Of a stretch of DNA of 64,000 nt, positions 40,347 through 48,854 are shown piece by piece (within the stretch, counting starts at the first letter, position 1; every line of letters starts with the position of its first letter). The position numbers and the translations under genes are program-made. Origin of the DNA: Planctomycetota bacterium (GTDB taxonomy: Bacteria; Planctomycetota; UBA1135; UBA2386); NCBI GenBank assembly GCA_020851075.1, contig JADZDL010000316.1, positions 27,635-91,634 on the forward strand. Reading direction: 5' to 3'. Under the pieces are notes generated by a model. That model was not told where the DNA came from. It saw nothing but the letters and a program-made list of their open reading frames with translations, and did not search any database.

Positions 40347-41201
40347 ATGGTGAGCAAGAACGTGAATGGAGCCGATCGGCAGGCGCGCGGGCCTCGCCGC
40401 GCGGATGGCAGTAGCAACGGCAGTACGGTCGCCGCGAGTGATGCGGCTGCCAGCAGTGATGCGGCGGGCGGACACGAGTTGACCGAGGACCTGCTGCGTC
40501 GGTACCGCCGTCGCGGTTCGACCGCGCTGCGGGATCAGGTCGTCGAACGCCACCGCGAGATCGTCGAGTCGATGGCGCGTGGACTCGCGCAGCGACTGCC
40601 GCCGAGTGTCGATGCTCAGGACCTCGTCCATGCCGGCATGTGGGGCCTCATGCAGGCGATCGCGACCTACGAGCCCGCGCGCTGCGATCAGTTCTCGGCG
40701 TTCATGCGGATCCGCGTTCGCGGCGCGATGCTCGATGAACTGCGGCACATGGACTTCCTGCCGCGCCTGTTCCGGCGCCGCCTGCGCGAACGATCCGAAG
40801 CGGTGGTGCGGCTGCGTTCGGTGCTTGAGCGCGAACCCAGCGATGCCGAACTCGCGGCCGAACTGGGCGTCTCCGAGGCGGTGTTGTGGCAGCGTTACGA
40901 GTCCTGGAGCGGGCGCGCCTGCACCAGTGGTGAAGGGGCCGACGGCGATCGCATGGAACAGCTGACCGACGACGACATCGAGTCGCCGATCGAAGCGATC
41001 ACGCGCCAGGAACTGCTGCAGATGATCCGTCAGAGCCTTGGGCCGATCGAGTGGAAGGTGTTGCAGCTCCACTACTTAGAGGGCATGACGGGCAAGCAGG
41101 TGGCGCGTCGGCTGCGGTTGTCGGCGTCGCGCATCTGCCAGATCCACGGCCAGGTGCTCGATCGCTTGAAGGCCCAGCTCGCGTCGGTCGCGGCGGTCTG
41201 A
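40347..41201 (+). CDS. FliA/WhiG-type alternative sigma factor
   Basis: A 284-aa sigma-70 family protein. Residues 1-42 are Ala/Ser-rich and disordered. Region 2 has ALRDQVVERHREIVESMARG and DLVHAGMWGLMQAIATYEP, then FSAFMRIRVRGAMLDELR, a pattern typical of FliA/WhiG/SigB sigma factors; region 4 carries MTGKQVARRLRLSASRICQIHGQ. Flagellar genes are not in the window, so the regulon is unknown. ATG at 40347 lies in a clear gap; no Shine-Dalgarno is visible. Confidence 0.9.
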   Translation: MVSKNVNGADRQARGPRRADGSSNGSTVAASDAAASSDAAGGHELTEDLLRRYRRRGSTALRDQVVERHREIVESMARGLAQRLPPSVDAQDLVHAGMWGLMQAIATYEPARCDQFSAFMRIRVRGAMLDELRHMDFLPRLFRRRLRERSEAVVRLRSVLEREPSDAELAAELGVSEAVLWQRYESWSGRACTSGEGADGDRMEQLTDDDIESPIEAITRQELLQMIRQSLGPIEWKVLQLHYLEGMTGKQVARRLRLSASRICQIHGQVLDRLKAQLASVAAV

Positions 41202-41291
41202 GACGCGGTCTCCAGGTGCGCCGCCCCCGAATGGGCGGCCGCCGCCGCTTTGGCGCTGGCGCACGGACGCGTCGCCCTGCAGCATCTTCGT

Positions 41292-42581
41292 ATGCCGGTT
41301 GTTGATCGAGTTCCTTGCCCGGGTTCAGGTGCTTCGGCGTTCCACCTGCGTTCTGGCGAGCTGTGGTGCGAAGATCTGCCGATTCGCGAGCTTGCAGCGC
41401 GCTTTGGCACGCCACTTTACGTCTATAGCGCCGCCGTGCTCGACGAGCGCGTGCAGCGCGTGCGCGCGGCCTTTGGTCCCGAGGCGCAGATCTGCTACGC
41501 GGTGAAGGCCAACTCCAACCTGTCGCTGCTGCAGCGTATGCATGGCCTCGGCATCGGCTTTGACCTCGTCAGTGGTGGCGAACTCGGCCGCGTGCAGGCG
41601 GCTGGCCTGCCCACGGCCAACTGCGTGTTCGCGGGCGTTGGCAAGGAGTCGTGGGAGATCGAGGCGGCGGTGCAGGCCGGCATCCTGTTCTTCAACGTCG
41701 AGTCGCCGCACGAACTGCCGTTGCTCGCCGCGGCCGGGCAGCGCGCGGGCCAGCGTGTTCCCGTCGCGTTGCGCCTCAACCCCGACGTTGATGCGGGCAC
41801 GCACGCCTACATCAGCACGGCGAAGAAGGACAACAAGTTTGGCGTCGCGCTCGAACGCGCCGGTGAGGTCGTGGCTGCGATCGTGGCCAATCCGTGGCTC
41901 CGGCTCTGCGGTTACCACGTGCACCTCGGCAGCCAGCTCCGGCGCGTGGAGCCCTACGTGCAGGCCCTGGCCCGGGTCGGCGCATTTGTGGACGGCGCCC
42001 GCGAGCGCAGTGAAGGGGTCACGCACTACGACCTCGGCGGCGGGTTTGGCATTGCCTACGGCGATGGCGAGCCGCTCGATGTGCACGCGGTTGCGGCGGC
42101 ACTGCTGCCCATGCTGCGCGCGCGCGGTTGGCGGCCCGTGGTGGAGCCCGGTCGTTACCTCGTCGGGGATGCCGGGGCCCTGATCACCGCCGTGCTCGGC
42201 GAGAAGAACCAGGGGGCGACCGATTTCGTGCTCGTCGATGCGGCGATGAACGACCTCATGCGGCCAGCCCTCTACCAGGCCGAGCACCCGATCGTGCCGG
42301 TGGTATCGGGTTCGGGTCCTAGCCACGTCGTCGATGTGGTCGGGCCCGTCTGCGAAACGGGCGATTTCCTCGGCAAACGCCGCGAACTGCCGCACTGCGA
42401 GCGCGGTGACCTACTGGCGGTTCTAGGGGCGGGTGCGTACGGTGCGTCGATGGCCTCCAACTACAACTCCCGCCGGCGGCCCGCGGAAGTGCTCGTAGAA
42501 GGCAAAACGGCCCGGCTCGTTCGCCGGCGCGAGACCTTGGCCCAACTCCTCAGCAACGAGATGGATCTGCATGAAGCCTGA
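41292..42581 (+). CDS. lysA: Diaminopimelate decarboxylase
   Basis: Last step of lysine synthesis, converting meso-DAP to lysine with PLP. The PLP lysine is Lys72 in CYAVKANSN; the phosphate-binding GGGFGIAYGDGEPL, the substrate-binding EPGRYLVGDAGALI and the partner cysteine in VCETGDFL are intact. The ATG at 41292 is preferred over an upstream in-frame TTG (41250). It overlaps the next gene by 11 nt and heads a run of four genes to 44753. Confidence 0.95.
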   Translation: MPVVDRVPCPGSGASAFHLRSGELWCEDLPIRELAARFGTPLYVYSAAVLDERVQRVRAAFGPEAQICYAVKANSNLSLLQRMHGLGIGFDLVSGGELGRVQAAGLPTANCVFAGVGKESWEIEAAVQAGILFFNVESPHELPLLAAAGQRAGQRVPVALRLNPDVDAGTHAYISTAKKDNKFGVALERAGEVVAAIVANPWLRLCGYHVHLGSQLRRVEPYVQALARVGAFVDGARERSEGVTHYDLGGGFGIAYGDGEPLDVHAVAAALLPMLRARGWRPVVEPGRYLVGDAGALITAVLGEKNQGATDFVLVDAAMNDLMRPALYQAEHPIVPVVSGSGPSHVVDVVGPVCETGDFLGKRRELPHCERGDLLAVLGAGAYGASMASNYNSRRRPAEVLVEGKTARLVRRRETLAQLLSNEMDLHEA

Positions 42582-42771
42582 ACCCACGTCGATTCGTCCG
42601 TCGCGCCAGTGGCTGCCGCGGGGCCTCCTGTTGTTGGGCCTCTGGTTGCTGGCCCTGCCGGCGGCGGGCTGCTCGCTGCTCGAAGACGAGTTCTCGTTCC
42701 TCGATCGCGCGGCCCCCGCGAGTGCCAAGGCGCCGGATTCGCCGTTCAGCGCGGAGACCCTCCGTCCCTGA
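42571..42771 (+). CDS. Small LptM-like lipoprotein
   Basis: A 66-aa lipoprotein with lipobox LPAAGC (Cys34) and a short acidic and Pro/Ala-rich tail. Small lipoproteins of this shape (LptM/YifL) often lie next to lysA or dapF and support the LPS transport complex. The family is too short for certainty. It overlaps lysA by 11 nt. Confidence 0.65.
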   Translation: MKPEPTSIRPSRQWLPRGLLLLGLWLLALPAAGCSLLEDEFSFLDRAAPASAKAPDSPFSAETLRP

Positions 42772-42790
42772 GTGGGGCGGGCGCCGCATC

Positions 42791-43153
42791 ATGGTGAGCG
42801 ATCGCCTTCGCGAAGTGATGTTGCGCGCCGAAGGCGTGGGCGAACTCACCGGGCCCGAGGTGCACACCGGCCGCGCCGAGCATCCCGTCTGCGGCGACCA
42901 GATCCTGCTGCACGTGCGCTTCCTGGCCGGCAACATCGAGCAGTTGCGGTGGCAGGCGAACGGTTGCCCCGCGGCGATGGCGGTGGCGGCACTGGCCTCG
43001 GTGGTCTTGCCGGGCACGGCGTTGGCGACTGCGCCGAGCACGCTGCAGAACGCGCTGCAGGCGCACGGCGGCCTGCGCGCGCATGAACGCCACGCCGAAG
43101 GCCTGCTGCTGCGCGCGTTGGCCCAGGCCGCGGTGACCACGGGAGAGGCCTGA
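42791..43153 (+). CDS. IscU/NifU N-terminal-like iron-sulfur scaffold domain protein
   Basis: A 120-aa protein of the SUF/IscU scaffold fold. Cys34 (HPVCGDQI) and Cys59 (ANGCPAAMA) match the first two cluster cysteines of IscU. The third, expected near residue 100, is replaced by a His-rich stretch (HERHAEGLLLRALA). So either the cluster is bound differently or the domain has lost its scaffold role. It starts 20 nt after the small lipoprotein and ends one base before the activator gene. Confidence 0.7.
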   Translation: MVSDRLREVMLRAEGVGELTGPEVHTGRAEHPVCGDQILLHVRFLAGNIEQLRWQANGCPAAMAVAALASVVLPGTALATAPSTLQNALQAHGGLRAHERHAEGLLLRALAQAAVTTGEA

Positions 43154-43154
43154 C

Positions 43155-44753
<1,599 letters not shown>

Positions 44754-44789
44754 CCCTGAACTGATGGCAAGCTTGTGCGGGCGGTGGGG

Positions 44790-44806
44790 TGTGCAGGAAT
44801 TGCACA
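44790..44806 (+). promoter_or_regulatory. Dyad TGTGCA-N5-TGCACA, candidate operator
   Basis: A perfect 6-bp inverted repeat with five-base spacer, directly followed by GTGCAC (44810-44815). It lies 37 nt after the activator gene's stop and 112 nt before the secreted-protein start at 44919. It could be an operator or half-site for a dimeric regulator. Confidence 0.4.
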
Positions 44807-44845
44807 TGCGTGCACCCTGGCGCCGTGTCGGTTGGGCGGAAGACG

Positions 44846-44874
44846 TTCTGTAAGTATTGGGCAGGTAGTTAGAT
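44846..44874 (+). promoter_or_regulatory. Weak promoter candidate (TTCTGT, 17 nt, TTAGAT)
   Basis: Hexamers at 44846-44851 and 44869-44874 with 17-nt spacing in an AT-richer stretch upstream of the secreted protein gene. Match to consensus is poor. Confidence 0.2.
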
Positions 44875-44918
44875 ACGGTTCGTTCTCGGAATGGTACCGC
44901 AGTTGCATCCGCGGCGGC

Positions 44919-46745
44919 GTGCGCACTTCTTCGATCCTCCTGCTGGCAACCCTCGCGGCCTTGGCGCCGGCGCAGGGTGTCCGCCTGGTCGATCGCATCG
45001 AGGCGCCCATGTTGTACGTGTCGCTGGAGGGTGGAGCTGGGGAAGGGGGCGCGGCCGATGGCGCTCCCAAAGCTGACGCCGCCGGCCGACCCGTGCCTGG
45101 TCCCGTGCACCAGCTGCTCGCCGATCCGGCCTTCGACGCGCTGTTTGGGGCGTCGACGACCGCAAATGCCGGGACCGTGCCCGCCGGCAGTGCTTCGCGC
45201 GCCTTGACGCTCGTGCGTGGGGTGCTCGGCCGCAGTTCGGGCGATCTCGAGCTCGTGCTCACGGGTGTCGTGCCGTCGGCGGGCCAGCCGCTGCTCGTGC
45301 TGCGCGCCCGTCTGCGCAAGGATGACCGGGAGCGGCTGCAGGGTGTGCTGCAAGGCGCGGACCTGGCGCAGCCGCATCGGGTGCTCGGCGGCGAGAAGAC
45401 GTGGTCGCTGCGCACCAACGATCGCGCCGCGGTCGCGGGACCTGGCGAGCTCGTCGAACTGGCGCTCGTCGGCGACGACCTGTTGGTCGCGAACGACTCC
45501 ACGGCGATGGAAGAACTGCTGGCGCCCGTCGACCAGCGCACCTCGGCGAGCACCACGCGCCTCGTCCTGTCGGCGGATCCGCGGTTCACCTCGCTGCGCA
45601 AGCGAGTGCAGGTGCCCGCCGGCTCGCTGCTCGTCTACGGTGATTGGTTGCGCCTCGGACAGCGACTGCAGGCCGCGACCCAGAAAGAAGCGGGGGCGGG
45701 CAGCGAGTTGCCGTCGTTCCTGCTCGAGTGGTCGGGGCTTGGCTCCGCGCGCAGCGTGATGGCCTCGCTCTCGGGGGTCGGCGGTGACTTCACGGGCACC
45801 TTGTTGCTCGACTTCGACCATGCGGAGCGGGCGCCCGAGTGGCGGCGCATGCCGCCGGGCCCGGATCGTGGTGGCCCAGATCGCGGCGGCAGGCGCGACG
45901 GCCCGGACCACCGCGGTGGCCCCGATCGCGAACCCCGCGGCGACATTTCGCCCATCGATGGTTGGTTGGCGGCCGCGCAGTCGGTACCGGCGCGCACGCT
46001 ACTGCCCGAATTGCCAGGCGGAGGCCTCGGTGGGCTCGTGCTCGCGGTCGATCTCGCCGACATCGCCAAACGTTCGCCGGGTGGCATCGGCATGTTGCGC
46101 ATGCTGCGCGATTCGTTTGCCGACTACGGCCTCGACTTTGATCGCAATGTGTTGAGCCGGCTTGGCTCGCGCGGCACCGTGCAGCTGTTGTTCCGCCGTG
46201 CGGATGATGCGACGACGGAAGTGGTATCGGTGTATTCCGTGCGGGCCAGGTCCAAGAAAGCAGCCAACGATCTGTTTCAGGATCTGCGTCGCGCCGTCGA
46301 GCAAGGTGGTTTTGGCACGCTCATCACCAACAAGGATCGCAAGGGTCCGGAAGTGCTCCTGCTTTCGCGCGCCCGTCCGTCTCATGCGGAGAGCACCATC
46401 GGTGTAGCTCTTTATGAGGATTCGGTGCTCGTTGCGTTTGATGACGAAACACTCGTGCAGGTGCACGAGGAATACAAACGCACCGCGCGGCAACGTGGCA
46501 AGCGGGATGCAGTCGTCGGTGCGGCCGTGCAGACGATCGGCGGCAGCAACATCGCGGGTCTGTTTGATCTCGACCTTGCGCCGTTGTTCGAGCGAATTGC
46601 GCAAGCGTTGACTTCTTCGCCAAATGGTGAAACTTCCTCGCGCATCGACCTATCTCGTATCCCCAAACGTCACATCGGCTACCTCGATCTGCAGCCGCGT
46701 GATGGTGGGGTTGTTCTACAAATTCGAGTGTTGAGTTCGCAGTAA
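44919..46745 (+). CDS. Secreted hypothetical protein, 608 aa
   Basis: Function unknown. The GTG at 44919 starts MRTSSILLLATLAALAPAQG, a good Sec signal. The mature part has an early RLVDRIEAPMLYVSLEGG and long alpha/beta stretches, a Gly/Asp/Arg-rich low-complexity insert (PGPDRGGPDRGGRRDGPDHR) near residue 300, and a C-terminal half with VLAVDLADIAKRSPGG. The opening resembles that of the secreted protein at 13115 (RTVEDVLPASTYAVARF), suggesting a shared family. The 3' 350 nt have lower GC and weaker codon bias than neighbours. Confidence 0.7.
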   Translation: MRTSSILLLATLAALAPAQGVRLVDRIEAPMLYVSLEGGAGEGGAADGAPKADAAGRPVPGPVHQLLADPAFDALFGASTTANAGTVPAGSASRALTLVRGVLGRSSGDLELVLTGVVPSAGQPLLVLRARLRKDDRERLQGVLQGADLAQPHRVLGGEKTWSLRTNDRAAVAGPGELVELALVGDDLLVANDSTAMEELLAPVDQRTSASTTRLVLSADPRFTSLRKRVQVPAGSLLVYGDWLRLGQRLQAATQKEAGAGSELPSFLLEWSGLGSARSVMASLSGVGGDFTGTLLLDFDHAERAPEWRRMPPGPDRGGPDRGGRRDGPDHRGGPDREPRGDISPIDGWLAAAQSVPARTLLPELPGGGLGGLVLAVDLADIAKRSPGGIGMLRMLRDSFADYGLDFDRNVLSRLGSRGTVQLLFRRADDATTEVVSVYSVRARSKKAANDLFQDLRRAVEQGGFGTLITNKDRKGPEVLLLSRARPSHAESTIGVALYEDSVLVAFDDETLVQVHEEYKRTARQRGKRDAVVGAAVQTIGGSNIAGLFDLDLAPLFERIAQALTSSPNGETSSRIDLSRIPKRHIGYLDLQPRDGGVVLQIRVLSSQ

Positions 46746-46759
46746 CAACGTTGCTGCAA

Positions 46760-46776
46760 AGTCCGTCCCCCGGACT
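46760..46776 (+). terminator. Terminator-like hairpin with T-rich tail after secreted-protein gene
   Basis: AGTCCG-TCCCC-CGGACT starts 15 nt after the stop and is followed by CGTTCTTT, the only classical-looking Rho-independent terminator in the window. Confidence 0.6.
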
Positions 46777-46799
46777 CGTTCTTTGGATAACAAGGTACT

Positions 46800-46852
46800 G
46801 AAGATTCGCCCTGCGACGGCTGCTCACGCAGCGCTGGCAGGACTCGATCTTC
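46800..46852 (+). ncRNA. Nested hairpin, candidate structured RNA
   Basis: Three stems are nested: GAAGAT/ATCTTC (46800-46805 with 46847-46852, extended by CG/CG after a one-base bulge), CCTGC/GCAGG (46810-46814 with 46837-46841) and GCTGC-TCAC-GCAGC (46819-46832). The structure is compact and lies outside any gene. It could equally be a transcription terminator element. Confidence 0.35.
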
Positions 46853-46916
46853 GGTAACTTGGCTTCTACAAAATGATCTTCTGCGACCACCGCCGCGCAA
46901 GCGACGATGGCCGCAA

Positions 46917-47017
46917 CGGATGCATGGAAAGTGCGTCGAAGAACCCGCCCACGATCTTGGGGCAGGCAGGGTTGGTTCTTTGATTCTTCCGCGTGTGTTG
47001 CGCGGACCATGCATCCG
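46917..47017. repeat. Inverted-repeat module 1 (CGGATGCATGG ... CCATGCATCCG)
   Basis: Ends 46917-46927 and 47007-47017 are perfect 11-bp inverted repeats. Inside, TTGGGGCAGGCA starts at 46957 and a CCGCG/CGCGG hairpin lies at 46989-47005, directly before the right arm. The internal spacing is nearly that of module 2. Confidence 0.75.
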
Positions 47018-47026
47018 GACCTTCTA

Positions 47027-47133
47027 CGGGTGCATGGCCTACTGGGCTGCGAGCGCTGTTCCACATTTTGGGGCAGGCAAGGAATGGCACACGCAGCAAT
47101 CCGCGCGAAGTAGCGCGGAGGGCCATGCACCCG
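47027..47133. repeat. Inverted-repeat module 2 (CGGGTGCATGGCC ... GGCCATGCACCCG)
   Basis: Ends 47027-47039 and 47121-47133 are perfect 13-bp inverted repeats. Inside, TTGGGGCAGGCA starts at 47068 and a 7-bp hairpin TCCGCGC-GAAGTA-GCGCGGA lies at 47100-47119. Relative to module 1, one arm position changes A to G and the partner T to C, keeping the pair. Confidence 0.75.
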
Positions 47134-47244
47134 GACCTTTTTCCTCTGGCGGGTTGTTCGCGCGTTGATCACGGCTGATCCGCACCGCCAGCCTCGGCCC
47201 GGAATTGGCATCGAGGCCGGTAACGATGGCCCGCATCGGCGACA

Positions 47245-48705
47245 ATGGCCGCCATGTTCCTCGCCCTGGATCAGGGCACGACCAGCAGTCGCGCCATCGT
47301 CTTCGCCGCAGACGGCATTCCGCACGGCCGCGGGCAGTGTGAGTTTGCGCAGCACTTTCCGGCGCCAGGGCTCGTCGAGCACGACCCGCAGGACATCCTG
47401 CAGAGCCAGCTGCACGCGGCCAAGGTCGCCATCGCAGCCGCTGGCGACGTCGGCATCGAGGCGGTCGGCATCACGAACCAGCGCGAGACCGTGGTTGTGT
47501 GGGAGCGCGCCACGGGCCGCGCGATCCACCCGGCGATCGTCTGGCAGGATCGGCGCACCGCCCCACGTCTGCAGGAACTCGCGCGCCTTGGCCATGCCGA
47601 ACGGGTGCTCGATCGAACGGGGCTGCCACTCGATCCCTACTTCAGCGCCGCGAAGATCGCGTGGATTCTCGACCACGTGCCCGGCGCTCGCCGCCGCGCC
47701 GAACGTGGAGAACTCTGTGCGGGCACCATTGACTCGTGGCTCCTGTTCCAGCTGACCGCTGGCGAGGTGTTTGCCACCGATGCGAGCAACGCCTCGCGCA
47801 CGAGCCTGTTTGACCTCGAACTCGGCGATTGGAGCGAAGAACTGTGCACGCTGTTCATGGTGCCGCGGGCTTGCCTCGCCCGCGTCAGGGCTTCGGCGGG
47901 GGACTTCGGCACGAGTCGCGCTGCGGGCTGGCCGCTGCGGGCCGTGCTGGGCGACCAGCAGGCGGCGTTGTTTGGCCACGGCTGCACCGAGCCTGGCGAG
48001 ACCAAGTGCACCTACGGCACGGGCGCGTTCGTACTCAGCGTGGCCCGCGGTCTGCCGGAGCGAACGGCCGAAGCGCTCACCACGGTCGCCTGGCGAATCG
48101 GCAATGCGACCACCTATGCGCGCGAAGGCAGTGTGCTCGTCTGCGGCGCCGCCATGCAGTGGCTGCGCGATTCGCTCGGGCTGCTCCCGCATGCGGATCG
48201 GGCGGAAGCGATGGCGCGGTCCGTTCCCGACGCGGGTGGCGTCGTGTTCGTGCCAGCGTTTGCCGGGCTTGGCACACCCTGGTGGGATGCGAGTGCGCGC
48301 GGTTTGCTCATCGGGCTCACCCGGGGCACGACGCCCGCCCACATCGTGCGCGCCACCCTCGAAGCGATGGCGCTGCAGGTCGACGACGTGCTGCAGGCGC
48401 TCGGCAGCAGCCGCGGGGGGCACGAACTGCATGTCGACGGTGGGGCCGCCGCGAACGGTCTCCTGCTGGAACTGCAGGCTGGTCTACTCGGCGCGCCCGT
48501 GGTGCGCCCGGCGTTGCTCGAGGCGACGGCGTTTGGGGCCTTTCGCATGAGCCTCGTCGGGGCGGGCCACATCGAACGCCTGGCCGATCTGCCGGCGTTG
48601 CCGTTTGCGCCGACCGTGGTCCCCGTGCCCGCCGGTTTCGATGCGGCGGCGCTGCGCTCCCGTTGGCAGTTGGCGGTGCAGCGCGCGCGTGGTTGGGCCA
48701 ACTGA
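47245..48705 (+). CDS. glpK: Glycerol kinase
   Basis: ATP-dependent phosphorylation of glycerol. The 486-aa FGGY kinase has ALDQGTTSSRAIVF (phosphate 1), GITNQRETVVVWE, AIVWQDRRT, TKCTYGTGAFVL (phosphate 2) and the adenosine motif VDGGAAANGLLLELQA. The length is near the usual ~500 aa. ATG 47245 fits family length; the ATG at 47254 has GACAAT seven bases upstream and would suit a leaderless start. No glpF or glpD is adjacent. Downstream there are tandem hairpins. Confidence 0.95.
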   Translation: MAAMFLALDQGTTSSRAIVFAADGIPHGRGQCEFAQHFPAPGLVEHDPQDILQSQLHAAKVAIAAAGDVGIEAVGITNQRETVVVWERATGRAIHPAIVWQDRRTAPRLQELARLGHAERVLDRTGLPLDPYFSAAKIAWILDHVPGARRRAERGELCAGTIDSWLLFQLTAGEVFATDASNASRTSLFDLELGDWSEELCTLFMVPRACLARVRASAGDFGTSRAAGWPLRAVLGDQQAALFGHGCTEPGETKCTYGTGAFVLSVARGLPERTAEALTTVAWRIGNATTYAREGSVLVCGAAMQWLRDSLGLLPHADRAEAMARSVPDAGGVVFVPAFAGLGTPWWDASARGLLIGLTRGTTPAHIVRATLEAMALQVDDVLQALGSSRGGHELHVDGGAAANGLLLELQAGLLGAPVVRPALLEATAFGAFRMSLVGAGHIERLADLPALPFAPTVVPVPAGFDAAALRSRWQLAVQRARGWAN

Positions 48706-48712
48706 GGGGCTG

Positions 48713-48749
48713 CCGGCGGGCATGCCCGTCGGGCCCGCCCGCGGCGGGC
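48713..48749 (+). terminator. Tandem GC hairpins after glpK
   Basis: CCGGCGG/CCGTCGG (48713-48732, one G-T pair) with loop GCATGC is followed directly by GCCCGCC-CGC-GGCGGGC (48733-48749). No T tract; same style as after the gene ending at 32255. Confidence 0.55.
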
Positions 48750-48841
48750 GCAAGCAAAGCAGCCGTTGGCATGAGGACTCGCTGGGCGACCAGGTGGCCA
48801 GATGGGCCGTTCGTTCCCTTTCCTCCGTGCACGGCCCGCCC

Positions 48842-48847
48842 TACAAA
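48842..48847 (+). promoter_or_regulatory. Candidate -10 element TACAAA seven bases before lon
   Basis: The hexamer TACAAA ends at 48847 and the ATG of lon is at 48855, so a leaderless transcript is possible. A heat-shock type promoter was not seen. Confidence 0.35.
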
Positions 48848-48854
48848 CGACGCC

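Larger units (their letters stand above)
46746..47244. other. Structured intergenic region of 499 nt, no protein gene seen
   Basis: No convincing coding region on either strand. It contains a terminator-like hairpin (46760-46776), a nested three-part hairpin (46800-46852) and two adjacent modules bounded by inverted repeats (46917-47017 and 47027-47133). The base composition is more AT-rich than neighbouring genes at its beginning. Best candidate in the window for an undescribed non-coding RNA or repeat family. Confidence 0.7.

Noticed and set aside
40328..40348. Sigma-54 type promoter on the minus strand (TGGCAC ... TTGCA)
   Set aside because: The GG to GC spacing is 11 instead of 10 nt and it points into the end of ybeY.
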